Positions 8,189-17,143 of a DNA stretch of 64,000 bases are shown piece by piece (the stretch's first letter is position 1; each line of letters begins with the position of its first letter). The translations under genes and the position numbers were made by a program. This DNA is from Cohnella faecalis (GTDB taxonomy: Bacteria; Bacillota; Bacilli; Paenibacillales; Paenibacillaceae): the NCBI RefSeq assembly GCF_003570905.1, contig NZ_QXJM01000039.1:496001-560000 (forward strand), given 5' to 3'. The notes beneath the pieces are model-generated. The model was not told where the DNA came from. It ran no database searches and saw only the letters and a program-made list of their open reading frames with translations.

Positions 8189-9448
8189 GTGAAAAAGAAG
8201 CTCATGTGGACGCTCGCCATGCTTATCGCCGTTACCGTGTTGGCGAGACCTTATGACGGGTATGCGAAGACGGAGTCGCAAAAGCTGGAAGACGAGATTA
8301 AGCAGCTGGAAAAGCAAATGAACGCGTTGGAAAGCTCCAAGAGGAAAGCGGAGAGGGACAAGAAAAAGGCTCAGAGCAGCAAGCAGAACGCTCAGAAGGA
8401 ATCCGAAGCCGTCAGCTCCAAAAAGGAATTGACGCTGGCCGATATCGATCAGTTGAACGCCCAGATCGAGACGGCTACCGCGGAATTAATGGAGACGCAA
8501 GGAAATGTCGCGAACGCGGAGGAAGAGCTGCATAATATCGGCGTAGAGCTGGAAGAGACGACGAAGAAAAAGCTCGACCAGGACGAGCTGTTCCAGGACC
8601 GGATCAGGCTCTTGTACAAGGAAGGGGCAGTTTCTTACCTGGATGTGCTGCTCAGCTCGGTAAGCTTCAGCGATTTTCTTGAGCGGTACGACGCCGTTCA
8701 ATCGATTATGCTGTACGACAAAGACATGCTTACGAAAATTCAGTCTTATGAAAAGCAGGTCGAGGAGCAGCAGGCGAAAAAGGACGAAGAGCTGGAGAAC
8801 CTCAAGGACTTATATGCGCAGCGGGCGGATCAGGTTGCTTCTCTGGAGGACAAGGAGCAAGAGAAGGAAGTCATGATTGCGGCTTATAACAAGCAGCTTC
8901 AGGATAAAGCCCAGGTCATAGCCAAGTCGAACGAAATCATCGAGGAATCGGAAGAAATCAGCGAAGAGGCGGAGAGGAAGCTTACCGCATTCGCCAAGAA
9001 GATGTCCGCCCTCGAAGCGAAGAAAAATTCGATCAAGAACTACTACAAGGGCGGCAAGCTGGGAATGCCGTTACAGGCCAATTACAAGCTGTCCTCTCCG
9101 TTCGGATATCGGATTCACCCGATTACAGGCAAGAAGAAGCTGCACGCAGGCATGGATATGGCGGTTGCGCAAGGAACGCCTATTTACGCGGCGGAATCCG
9201 GAGTCGTCATCGTGGCGCAAGCGTGGAGCGGCTACGGAAACTGCGTCATCATCGACCACGGCGGCGGGCTTTGGACGCTGTACGGTCATATTAAAGCGAA
9301 CGGAATTCTGGTCGAAAAAGGCCAAACCGTCAAACGCGGACAAAAAATCGCATTGGTCGGCTCGACCGGTCAATCGACGGGGCCGCATTTGCACTTCGAG
9401 GTTCGGAAAAACTCGGAACCGGTCAATCCTGCGCCTTATTTGAAATAA
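8189..9448 (+). CDS. Coiled-coil M23 (LytM) peptidoglycan hydrolase or activator
   Basis: 419 residues: signal peptide (KKKLMWTLAMLIAVTVLA), a long charged coiled coil (about 32-290) and a C-terminal M23 domain (about 300-415). The metal ligands of active LytM enzymes are present: His and Asp in LHAGMD and the HLHFE motif, so it may be an active endopeptidase and not merely an EnvC-type activator. GTG 8189 follows AGGAGG by 6 nt. The gene starts 23 bp after ftsX and ends at a terminator, so ftsE-ftsX-M23 form one operon. This matches FtsEX control of EnvC, PcsB or CwlO in other bacteria. Confidence 0.9.
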   Translation: MKKKLMWTLAMLIAVTVLARPYDGYAKTESQKLEDEIKQLEKQMNALESSKRKAERDKKKAQSSKQNAQKESEAVSSKKELTLADIDQLNAQIETATAELMETQGNVANAEEELHNIGVELEETTKKKLDQDELFQDRIRLLYKEGAVSYLDVLLSSVSFSDFLERYDAVQSIMLYDKDMLTKIQSYEKQVEEQQAKKDEELENLKDLYAQRADQVASLEDKEQEKEVMIAAYNKQLQDKAQVIAKSNEIIEESEEISEEAERKLTAFAKKMSALEAKKNSIKNYYKGGKLGMPLQANYKLSSPFGYRIHPITGKKKLHAGMDMAVAQGTPIYAAESGVVIVAQAWSGYGNCVIIDHGGGLWTLYGHIKANGILVEKGQTVKRGQKIALVGSTGQSTGPHLHFEVRKNSEPVNPAPYLK

Positions 9449-9459
9449 GCGCGCTCTTG

Positions 9460-9500
9460 AACAGCCGCCCTTCGTGCATTTGCGCAAGGTCGGCTGTTTT
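9460..9500 (+). terminator. Terminator of the ftsEX-M23 operon
   Basis: Stem AACAGCCG...CGGCTGTT with an inner CCTT/AAGG pairing, followed by TTTT. Confidence 0.75.
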
Positions 9501-9591
9501 CTCGCGATGGACCTCATGCGGTACGGAAAAAGGGAATAAGGATAAGTTCGGACGGCTTGTCATAATATAGAGGCGATGCCGGTTTGGGGGA

Positions 9592-11072
9592 GTGGGGAAC
9601 GTGTGGATTAGGGGACGCACCGTTTTGGCGCTAATGGTACTCATGGCTGTATCGGCCAGTGCAATAACGGTTGTCTCGCTGCGAGGACCCGGTTGGGACG
9701 AGGATTCGGACGTCGCGGGAGCGGCTGCGACGACCTCGGGAGAAGGGTGGAAGCCGCAAGAGCTGAACAAAATGAATAAAGTTCTTGATTTGATCGAGCA
9801 GCGATATTTGCTTCCGATTTCGCGAGGGACGCTGCTCGATGGCGCTCTTCAAGGAATGATGGAGGCGCTCGGGACCCGTATTCGACTTATATGACGGAAG
9901 AAGAAGCGTCCAAATTTACGGATACGGTGCAAGGAGCGTTCACCGGGATCGGCGCGGATTTGAAGATCGATAACGGCTCAGTCGTCGTCGTTTCCCCGAT
10001 CAAGGGATCGCCGGCGGATCGGGCGGGGCTTCAACCGCGGGACGTTCTTCTTACGGTGAACGGCGACAGTCTCCAAGGAATGACGCTTGGCGAAGCCGTC
10101 GCGAAAATCCGCGGACCCAAAGGAACGAAGGCAAAGCTCAAGGTGCTCCGTCCCGGCGTTAATGCTCCGATCGAGCTGGAGCTTGTCAGGGACCGGATCG
10201 ATCTGGAGACGGTGCATGGCCAAATAGACAAGGACGGAATCGGGCGGCTTTCGATCAACCAATTCACGTTCGATACCCCGAAGCAATTCGAGACCGAGCT
10301 TAAGGCGCTGGAGGAGCAAGGCTTGAAATCGCTCGTCATCGATGTTCGCAATAATCCCGGCGGCGTACTCCAAGCGGCGTTGCTCGTAGCGCAGACATTC
10401 GTTCCCGAAGGGAAGCCTCTCATGTACTACGAATATAGGGATGGGCAAAAGAAGCCGGAGCTGTCCGGCGGCAATGAGGACGGGAGCAAAGCTTATCCGA
10501 TCTTCGTCCTTGTGAACAAAGGAAGCGCGAGCGCGGCGGAAGTGCTGGCGGGAGCGCTAAAGCAATCGGCCGGCGCCGTCCTCGTCGGAGAAACGACGTA
10601 CGGCAAGGGTGTCGTCCAGTCAAGCTATGACGAAGAGCTGGGGGACGGAAGTCTCGTGAAGCTGACCATATCGAAGTGGCTCCTTCCGGACGGAACCTGG
10701 ATCGGGAAGAAGGGCATCGAGCCCGATGTCCCGGTAACGCAGCCCGCTTATTTTCTGGCAACGAAGCTGCCGAGGGATCATGAGCTAAAGCTCGATTCGA
10801 CGGGCGGCGAAATCGAAAATTTACAACAAATATTGAAAGGCGTCGGATTTCCCGCCGATCGGGAGGACGGCTACTTCAGCAAAGATACGGAAACGGCGGT
10901 GAAGTCGTTCCAACGGCAACACGAGCTCGGCATAACCGGAATTGTGGACGAGAAGACGGCCGAGAAGCTGGAAGCGACTTTGTATGAACAGACACTGCAA
11001 AATCCGGATGCGGATACCCAGTGGCAGGCCGCCCTTCGAAAGGCGCGGGAGAAGCTCGGAATCGCTTCGTAG
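9592..11072 (+). CDS. ctpB: S41 carboxyl-terminal processing protease CtpB (one apparent frameshift)
   Basis: A secreted or membrane-tethered serine protease. Layout: N-terminal TM helix, PDZ domain (about residues 110-190, with VSPIKGSPADRAGLQPRD), S41 catalytic domain with Ser in NKGSASAAEVLAGA and Lys in TYGKGVVQSSY, and a C-terminal peptidoglycan-binding domain (GYFSKDTETAVKSFQRQHE). In Bacillus, CtpB cleaves SpoIVFA to trigger SigK during sporulation. The frame breaks at 9871-9873: GGG needs a fourth G to give LGDPYSTYMTEEEA. The repaired length is 493 residues, as expected. The start is GTG 9592 or GTG 9601. Confidence 0.9.
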
Positions 11073-11107
11073 CGGGGCAGGATTTTAAGCGGTTTCGTCG
11101 AATACTT

Positions 11108-11141
11108 AGGAGGTTGACGACTTAGTCAGCTTCCTTTTTTT
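11108..11141 (+). terminator. Terminator of ctpB
   Basis: 11-bp stem AGGAGGTTGAC / GTCAGCTTCCT (two G-T pairs), loop GACTTA, then a run of T. Confidence 0.8.
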
Positions 11142-11180
11142 ATTTGGACATCACGCATTCGCGGAGGGAGGAACGTTTGT

Positions 11181-12602
11181 TTGGATCCTCTATTGGACGT
11201 ACTGAAGGAAGCGGGAGAAGCCGTCATTAGGCTGTTTGCGCTTCCGTATATATATATCGCAATAGCGATGGTATGGTGGCATGCAAGGCAAGGGGTCATT
11301 CTTCAACGCCGGCTGTTCCACGTCAGACTATACGGTTCCTTGTCGTTGACATTGTCCAGACTGGGCGCAGGGGTGGCGGTCGGCCTGGTTTTGTCGGCGG
11401 CAAGCTTCGGCGTAGGAGCGAAGCTGAACTCGGACACCATTTTGTGCATTTGGCTCGCGATGTTCGTTCTGGCCGTGTTCCGGCTCCGTTACATTTGTTT
11501 GGCTTATGCGGCCGGAGCGATCGGGGTCGCTCAAGCGATAGCGCGGAAAACGCTGCCCGACGGCTATGACGGCTTGTTTGCCCGTTCCTTCGAGGCTTTA
11601 GGCGGAGTCGATATAGCGAGCTTGCTGTTTCTTGCGGGTCTCCTTCATATTGCCGAAGGTCTGCTCGTCCGCTTTCAAAGCTCGAAAATGGCTATACCGC
11701 TGTTCATGGAAGGCAAACGCGGAAAGCCTGTCGGGGCTTATGCGTTGTCCGGAGTGTGGCCGATACCGCTCCTATGGCTAATTCCGTCGGCTTCTTCGGC
11801 CGAGGGGTTTACGTTGCCATGGGCGCCGCTATTGGGAGATGGCGCGGCCAGTTGGGCGCTGCTTGCCTTTCCCGTGCTGATCGGCTTCAGCGACCGGACG
11901 GAGACGTTCTGGCCGGAACAGAAAGCCCGCGCTTCCGGAAATGCGCTTATTCTATACGGAGCGCTGGTCGCAGCGCTTGCGGCCGGCGCTCAATGGTGGA
12001 CTCCGCTCGGAGTTATTGCGGCGGTCGCCGCTTTCTTGCTTCACGAAGGGCTCGTATTATGGAGCAGGTGGAGGGAGAAGGGCCGCAACCCGATTTTCGC
12101 GCAAGACGGATCGGGGGTTAAGGTGTTAGCCGTGCTGCCGGGTACGCCCGCAGCCGAAATGGGTCTTGTCGCCGGCGAGACAATCAAGAAGCTGAACGGC
12201 TCTATCGTGCGGACGAAGGAGCAGCTGCATGCGGCATTGCAGCTTCAGTCGGCTTTTTGCAAAATGGAAGTGGTAAATCGCGACGGCCACGTGAAGTTCG
12301 TCCAGCGGGCGCGATACGCGGGAGAGCATTACCAATTGGGGCTCGTTCTGGCTCCGGATGAGGACGTCGATTTCGTAGCGGCGCCGCGATCGGCATCGAT
12401 TTGGCAAGGGCTGAGGAACGCCGGAGCGCGTCCAAGGAACGGGGCGTCCTGGCAAGCGGCGCAAGCGGAGCTTGCGGCGGCTCGGGAGCTGGACGCTGCG
12501 AAGGAAGCGGAGAGAGAAGCGGCCGAAGCCGCTGCCGCGGCGCTGGCCGAGCCTGAGGTCGATCCCGGATTGCCGCCGCGCAAGGAAAGAAAAAACAGTT
12601 GA
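11181..12602 (+). CDS. minJ: MinJ-like polytopic PDZ membrane protein
   Basis: 473 residues: about eight TM helices in the first 300 residues, then a PDZ domain (about 310-385, with AVLPGTPAAEMGLVAGETIKKLNG) and an Ala/Glu-rich tail ending in KERKNS. MinJ links DivIVA to MinD and places the division site in Bacillus. The call rests on architecture and on gene order (ftsEX, ctpB, minJ, as in B. subtilis). The Ala/Glu tail makes it longer than the B. subtilis protein. TTG 11181 follows GGAGGGAGGAA by 7 nt. A short hairpin (12602-12623) directly follows the stop. Confidence 0.75.
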   Translation: MDPLLDVLKEAGEAVIRLFALPYIYIAIAMVWWHARQGVILQRRLFHVRLYGSLSLTLSRLGAGVAVGLVLSAASFGVGAKLNSDTILCIWLAMFVLAVFRLRYICLAYAAGAIGVAQAIARKTLPDGYDGLFARSFEALGGVDIASLLFLAGLLHIAEGLLVRFQSSKMAIPLFMEGKRGKPVGAYALSGVWPIPLLWLIPSASSAEGFTLPWAPLLGDGAASWALLAFPVLIGFSDRTETFWPEQKARASGNALILYGALVAALAAGAQWWTPLGVIAAVAAFLLHEGLVLWSRWREKGRNPIFAQDGSGVKVLAVLPGTPAAEMGLVAGETIKKLNGSIVRTKEQLHAALQLQSAFCKMEVVNRDGHVKFVQRARYAGEHYQLGLVLAPDEDVDFVAAPRSASIWQGLRNAGARPRNGASWQAAQAELAAARELDAAKEAEREAAEAAAAALAEPEVDPGLPPRKERKNS

Positions 12603-12639
12603 CTTCACATCCGATGTGAAGTATTCTTGGTTGACGATC

Positions 12640-12837
12640 AACGACAGTTGAAGGTTTCCTAGGGTTCCACGGCGCAGCATGGCTGCTCCGGCTCGGTCCG
12701 AGAGGGAACGCGCCCGCCGCGACGGCGAGGCGAACACGGAGGGATAAAAGCCCGGGAGTATCGTTAATTCCTGCGACTGGAGCGGCGGATGCCGCCGACC
12801 GGACGCGGGCATCGACGAGATGCTCCCGGGCTTTTTT
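12640..12837 (+). promoter_or_regulatory. Guanidine-I (ykkC) riboswitch with terminator
   Basis: The segment has the conserved landmarks of the ykkC RNA: CTAGGGTTCC (12659 onward), GGTCCGAGAG (12695-12704) and ACACGGAGGGATAAAAGCC (from 12734). AAGCCCGGGAG (12748-12758), part of the aptamer, also pairs with CTCCCGGGCTT (12823-12832), which is followed by TTTT. Ligand binding would therefore block this terminator and turn on the downstream SMR genes, the known mode of this class. Family recognition is by consensus memory; no covariance search was run. Confidence 0.9.
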
Positions 12838-12899
12838 GCGTCGAACGGAGCGGCTGCGTTTTTCCGGGAATAGTAAATCGAGCGGAGGTGCGGGTACGA

Positions 12900-13241
12900 A
12901 TGAATCGTTATTGGCTATGGCTGGTCGTAGCGGGGCTTAGCGAAATCGGCTGGGTGTCGGGACTGAAGCACGCTTCGAACGTTTGGGAGTGGGCGTTGAC
13001 GCTAATCGCTATCGCGTTCAGCTTTTGGACGCTTCTGGCGGTATCCAAAATATTGCCGGTCGGAACGGTGTATGCCGTGTTTACGGGGATTGGAGCTGCG
13101 GGAACGGTGCTGTCGGAAGCTCTGCTGTTTCATTCTACTTTGGAGCCGGCGAAGCTGACGCTCGTCATTCTTCTTATTATCGGGATCGGCGGCTTGAAGA
13201 TGACGACAAGCAAGACCGCCTCGGATGAGGAGGTATCGTAA
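12900..13241 (+). CDS. SMR-family guanidinium exporter subunit
   Basis: 113 residues, four TM helices, with the family Glu near residue 14 (AGLSEIGWVSGLKHA) that exchanges protons for the cation. It is the first of two SMR genes behind a guanidine-I riboswitch, equivalent in position to YkkC/GdnC in Bacillus, where the paired subunits export guanidinium. ATG 12900 follows GGAGGTG. It overlaps the next gene by one base (TAATG), so the two are coupled. The C-terminal tail (TSKTASDEEVS) is polar. Confidence 0.9.
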   Translation: MNRYWLWLVVAGLSEIGWVSGLKHASNVWEWALTLIAIAFSFWTLLAVSKILPVGTVYAVFTGIGAAGTVLSEALLFHSTLEPAKLTLVILLIIGIGGLKMTTSKTASDEEVS

Positions 13242-13555
13242 TGGCTTGGGTTGCGCTCGTATTTGCGGGGTTGTTTGAAGTGGTGGGCGTTCTCGGTATT
13301 AATCGTTGGAAGGAGCGTCGCGACGCTATCGGAATTACGCTTCTCGTAGGAGGCTTCGCGCTTAGCTTCGTTCTCCTTACGATAGCAATGAATTCTTTGT
13401 CGATGGGGACCGCTTATGCAATCTGGACAGGCATTGGAACAATTGGAGGCACGGCTGTCGGAATGGCGTTTTTCGGAGAGTCCCGCAAGCCCGTCCGCCT
13501 CTTTTTTCTCGGGCTTGTCGTCGTCTCCGCCATCGGCTTGAAGCTAATCGAGTAG
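13241..13555 (+). CDS. SMR-family guanidinium exporter, second subunit
   Basis: 104 residues with four TM helices and the conserved Glu (FAGLFEVVGVLGINR). It starts within the stop codon of the first SMR gene (TAATG at 13239-13243). Paired SMR genes usually form heterodimers; together with the riboswitch this points to a YkkD/GdnD-like partner. The substrate is inferred from the riboswitch, not from the protein. Confidence 0.9.
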   Translation: MAWVALVFAGLFEVVGVLGINRWKERRDAIGITLLVGGFALSFVLLTIAMNSLSMGTAYAIWTGIGTIGGTAVGMAFFGESRKPVRLFFLGLVVVSAIGLKLIE

Positions 13556-13566
13556 CACAAACGGCG

Positions 13567-13606
13567 ACAGCCCGTGTCTCTCCCGGAAAGGAGCGGCACG
13601 GGCTGT
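13567..13606. terminator. Terminator between convergent genes
   Basis: 10-bp stem ACAGCCCGTG / CACGGGCTGT, then TTCTC. It serves the SMR pair on the plus strand and may also serve the minus-strand gene. Confidence 0.65.
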
Positions 13607-13617
13607 TCTCGTGACGG

Positions 13618-14739
13618 TCAAGGTGTCTGGCTGTTTCCGTATATCCAGAGAGCGCCTATAGCCGCCGCCAGACAAGCGAGCACGAAGAATGTGATTTTCC
13701 ACGGGCTGCGAGGAACGCGGCCGGATACGGTTCCGGTCTGGCCGTTCACCATGTAACGATAAGATTTCGACCGGTAGGAATAGGTCGCGTTCCATACGGG
13801 CAGCAAAAGGTGCTTGTACGTGATGTCGCCATAGTTGGTGCGAATGTTCAGGTTGCGGATTTCGTCGCCGCCGATTTGACGGCGAACGTCGTCGCGGATT
13901 TGATCGTCGGCTTCGGCTTGCGCATACGTCCAGCCTTGGCTCTTGGATACCGAATACCTCTCCGCGATGAAGCCGCTTAAATATTCGGGCTTGTAGCCGG
14001 TTAATCGGCCGAGATCGAAATCGCCGAGCTTCCGCAGAAGGTCCTTATCGTAATAGCCGGACGCCGGGATGAGGATGTCGTCGAACGCTCGGTCGTAATC
14101 GCCTTTCGTCCAATGCCATACCGTATAGCGAACCTGCTCGGTGTACGTCTCTGACTTGCCGTTCACGACGCGTGTCCGGGTTTCCGTCCTGTAATGATAA
14201 ATGCCGACTTCGGCTGAATAGACCGAATATGTGCTCGTATCGTATGTCCAGTAAGGAATATAAATGCCATTAAGCTTCGAGCTGATGTTCTGTTTCTTGA
14301 ACGCGTTCGGCACGAACCAACGCTTGCCCTTCCATTTGCGAAACAGTTCGGCCGCTCCATCAAGCGAGACGTGGAACGGAATGACCGATTCCGGACGAAT
14401 GCCGCTGCGTGCTTCGCCTTGCGGAAGCACTTTCGGGGAGCCGCAGAAGGCGCATTGGGTCGCCGTCTGCCGGAGGGGGATGAGGCTTTCTCCACCGCAG
14501 CTTTCGCAGCGGACGCTTTGCTGCTCCGTTCCCCAATCGAGAAGCTCCGCGCTATCCTCTTCTTCCGCGAACGGATGCTCTCGCGGCTCCTCCATCAAAT
14601 GTTCAATTGTTCGCTCCCCGCCGCAATATTGGCATTTCAATGCTTGACTCTCGGTATCGAACTGCATGGAACCGCCGCACCCCGGGCAAGGGAAGCTGGC
14701 GACGGCGGTAGGCGGGGGCGTATGGGCATCCATCGTCAT
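13618..14739 (-). CDS. Zinc-ribbon membrane protein (YdjG-like)
   Basis: 373 residues. Two CxxC zinc ribbons at the N-terminus (CPGCGG...CQYCGG at about 18-40, and CESCGG...CAFCGS at about 78-98), a long soluble region, and one TM helix near the C-terminus (ITFFVLACLAAAIGALWIYG). In B. subtilis YdjG/YdjH/YdjI recruit a PspA-type protein to the membrane in envelope stress; the neighbouring SPFH gene supports that comparison. The start overlaps the SPFH stop codon (ATGA), so both come from one mRNA. No PspA gene is visible nearby. Confidence 0.7.
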   Translation of the reverse strand: MTMDAHTPPPTAVASFPCPGCGGSMQFDTESQALKCQYCGGERTIEHLMEEPREHPFAEEEDSAELLDWGTEQQSVRCESCGGESLIPLRQTATQCAFCGSPKVLPQGEARSGIRPESVIPFHVSLDGAAELFRKWKGKRWFVPNAFKKQNISSKLNGIYIPYWTYDTSTYSVYSAEVGIYHYRTETRTRVVNGKSETYTEQVRYTVWHWTKGDYDRAFDDILIPASGYYDKDLLRKLGDFDLGRLTGYKPEYLSGFIAERYSVSKSQGWTYAQAEADDQIRDDVRRQIGGDEIRNLNIRTNYGDITYKHLLLPVWNATYSYRSKSYRYMVNGQTGTVSGRVPRSPWKITFFVLACLAAAIGALWIYGNSQTP

Positions 14740-15881
14740 CCGCCGTTAACCTTCGATCCGCAGCCGGAGCAGAACTTGGCCGCAGCGGAAGCTTCTTGCC
14801 CGCATTCGGAGCAGAATCGCTTCTCCGGACGGGGAGTTCCGCATTCCGGGCAGAACTTCTGAGCGGGAAGCAGAGCATGGCTGCATTGGGCGCAAGGAAC
14901 GGTGGCCGCCGAGGAAGCCGGGTCCGTTGGAGATGACGGCGCGGAAGCGGCGGCCGATGCTGACGAAGCCGTTGTCGAGCGGTCGGGCGAAGCCGGGGCC
15001 TGCGGAGGGCTCGCGGGTTCGGACGGCTTGTTCATCATCTGTCCGAACATTTGGCCAAGCGCCATGCCCGCGCCGAGCCCTGCGCCCGTTCCGGCCGCGC
15101 CGCCCTCGGGGTTGTTCGCGGCCTCGCGGATCGCTTCGGCCGCTTGGTATTTCATATAGTTGTCGAGATTGCCGGCGATGTTCATGGACGATTTGCGGTC
15201 GATCATCTGCTCGACCTCCGGCGGGAGAGACAGGTTCTCGATCGTAATGCCGGTAAGCGCCAGCCCGAATGCCTCGAATCGGCTTTGCAGCCGATCGATC
15301 GCTTGCTGGCCGAGCTCATCGTAAGAGCTTGCCAGATCCGCAACCGGAATTTTCGTCTCTCCGAGCAGATCGCTTAGTCCGGACACGATAACGCTTTTGA
15401 AAAATCCGGCGATGCTGTCGGTCGTGAAATCTTGCTTCGTTCCGAATAGCTCCTTGAGGAAAGCCGCAGGATCTTTCACTTTGAGGGAGTAAACGCCGAA
15501 GCCTCGGAGACGGATCATGCCGAATTCCGGATCGCGCATAATGACCGGGTTCGTCGTACCCCATTTGAGATCGGTGAAATTAGTTGTGTTAACGAAATAG
15601 ACATCCGCCTTGAACGGCGAGTTGAACGCGTATTTCCAGGAACGGAGCGCCGTCAGAACAGGCATGTTCTGCGTGCTTAGAGTATAGGTGCCGGGGCCGA
15701 ACACGTCGGCGATCTGGCCTTCGTTGACGAAGATAGCGGCTTGCGATTCCCGCACGATCAGCTTCGCGCCCATCTTGATAGCATTGTCGTAGGCCGGAAA
15801 GCGGTACACGAGGACGCCGCGATCGTCGAGCCATTCGATAACTTCGATAAACTGGCCTTTAATGAATGAGAACAATCCCAT
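14736..15881 (-). CDS. ydjI: SPFH-domain protein with C-terminal zinc ribbons (YdjI-like)
   Basis: 381 residues from ATG 15881, which follows GGAGGGTGA. Residues about 1-250 match the virion-core/SPFH family represented by YdjI (KMGAKLIVRESQAAIFVNEG; FNSPFKADVYFVNTTNFTD; IENLSLPPEVEQMIDRK). A Ser/Ala/Pro linker then leads to two or three CxxC ribbons (CAQCSHALL, CPECGTPRP, CSECGQE, CSGCGSK). The likely role is a membrane scaffold in the envelope-stress response (from the family). The tail is longer than in B. subtilis. It is coupled to the downstream zinc-ribbon gene. Confidence 0.85.
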   Translation of the reverse strand: MGLFSFIKGQFIEVIEWLDDRGVLVYRFPAYDNAIKMGAKLIVRESQAAIFVNEGQIADVFGPGTYTLSTQNMPVLTALRSWKYAFNSPFKADVYFVNTTNFTDLKWGTTNPVIMRDPEFGMIRLRGFGVYSLKVKDPAAFLKELFGTKQDFTTDSIAGFFKSVIVSGLSDLLGETKIPVADLASSYDELGQQAIDRLQSRFEAFGLALTGITIENLSLPPEVEQMIDRKSSMNIAGNLDNYMKYQAAEAIREAANNPEGGAAGTGAGLGAGMALGQMFGQMMNKPSEPASPPQAPASPDRSTTASSASAAASAPSSPTDPASSAATVPCAQCSHALLPAQKFCPECGTPRPEKRFCSECGQEASAAAKFCSGCGSKVNGG

Positions 15882-16004
15882 GCGATTGGTCACCCTCCGT
15901 AAAATGCGACTTCATTGCAATCATACGACATTTTGAGTCAAAAATGCAGGGGGAACACATTTGCAGGAGCAATTGCCTGTTCCGGCCCCTTGTAGACATG
16001 ACCA

Positions 16005-16191
16005 ATAAAACGAATTTTTCGTCCTATTTGTTCCAAGTGACAGTTGGAGGGCGTTATAAGACGATTTTTTATCGCTATTCCTCGTGCGGCAGTCGAATTG
16101 AAAGGGCGAGCAATGCCATAAGACGAATTTTTCGTCCTATACCTTCATTTTTAAGTCGGGAAAACGAAATAGAGTGGATTTATCGTCTTAT
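16005..16191. repeat. Array F: degenerate 51-bp repeat with hairpin units
   Basis: Four copies of a palindrome like ATAAGACGAATTTTTCGTCC (continuing TAT) at 16005, 16056, 16118 and 16169. Steps are 51, 62 and 51, so two of three intervals equal the period of arrays B-E although the sequence has decayed. It sits between the start of the SPFH gene and the end of motB. The rest of 15882-16360 holds no gene. Confidence 0.7.
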
Positions 16192-16290
16192 GATCGTCGT
16201 ATGAATGAACGTATGTTTTTATCCACTGGACAAAGATCGCAACGAGGCAGGAAGCGGTCGTCCGTTACGGAACATGCCGGGTCCGGTTTG

Positions 16291-16340
16291 AAAAGGGATC
16301 GTTCCCGGGACGGTTTTCCGCCTCCAGGAACAATCCCTTT
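16291..16340 (-). terminator. Terminator of motAB
   Basis: Stem AAAGGGATCGTTCC / GGAACAATCCCTTT (one mismatch); read on the minus strand it ends in CCCTTTTC, just after the motB stop. Confidence 0.65.
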
Positions 16341-16360
16341 CTGGTATTGCTGCTGGTAAC

Positions 16361-17143
16361 CTAGCCTTCGTTCGACGTCGCTTGGCGCAGAACGAGAATT
16401 TCGACTCGCCTATTTTTTTGCCTGTTTGCTTCGCTGTCGTTCTTCGCGATCGGCCTAGTGTCGGCATACCCGGCGACCTCGAATTTGTCCTCGACCACCT
16501 TGCGCGTATCGACGAAATAGCGCAGCACCGAGAGCGCTCGGCCGGCGGATAGCCCCCAGTTGTCCTGGAAGGAGCCTCCGGCCTGAATCGGCAAATTGTC
16601 GGTATGCCCTTGTATCGAAATCGTCGTGTCCAGCTTGTCGAACAGACTGGACAGCCGATCCAGAATCGGCAGCGCCGGCTTCTTCAAATCCGCTTTGCCG
16701 AGATCGAACAGGAAGACGTCCGACAGCCGGATCGCGATCCCCTTGGGCGTATCCTCGACGAATACTTGCTGTTCCAGATGGTTGGTCTTTACGTATTGCT
16801 GAATGATCTTGAGCAAGTCCTGAAGCTCCTGCTCCTTGATCCGGTCCTCGTCGCGCTGCGGATCGTCAGATGGCGTCGCCGACGGAGGCGGAGTTTCATA
16901 TTTCGATCGATCGACCGCGCCCGTAATGCCGGTTCCGAGCTCGACGACGCTGTCCGCTTTGCGGAATTGGTGAGTCAGCGACTCGGCGAGCGTGTCGTAC
17001 TTTTTGACGTCGATTTGACTCATCGCATACAGCACAACGAAAAAAATGAGGAGCAGCGTGATCAAGTCGGCGTACGTGATCAGCCACCGCTCGTGATTCT
17101 CGTGAGAGGCGCCATTGCGTCTGCGTTTACCGCGTCTGGGCAT
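16361..17143 (-). CDS. motB: Flagellar motor stator protein MotB
   Basis: 260 residues. The single TM helix ITYADLITLLLIFFVVLYAM carries the proton-binding Asp. The C-terminal OmpA-like peptidoglycan-binding domain (about 130-250) has SIQGHTDNLPI and NRRVEILV. With MotA it forms the stator that turns ion flow into flagellar torque; the Asp and TM sequence fit a proton-driven MotB, but MotS cannot be excluded. Its start lies 17 nt inside the end of motA. The window holds no other flagellar genes. Confidence 0.93.
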   Translation of the reverse strand: MPRRGKRRRNGASHENHERWLITYADLITLLLIFFVVLYAMSQIDVKKYDTLAESLTHQFRKADSVVELGTGITGAVDRSKYETPPPSATPSDDPQRDEDRIKEQELQDLLKIIQQYVKTNHLEQQVFVEDTPKGIAIRLSDVFLFDLGKADLKKPALPILDRLSSLFDKLDTTISIQGHTDNLPIQAGGSFQDNWGLSAGRALSVLRYFVDTRKVVEDKFEVAGYADTRPIAKNDSEANRQKNRRVEILVLRQATSNEG

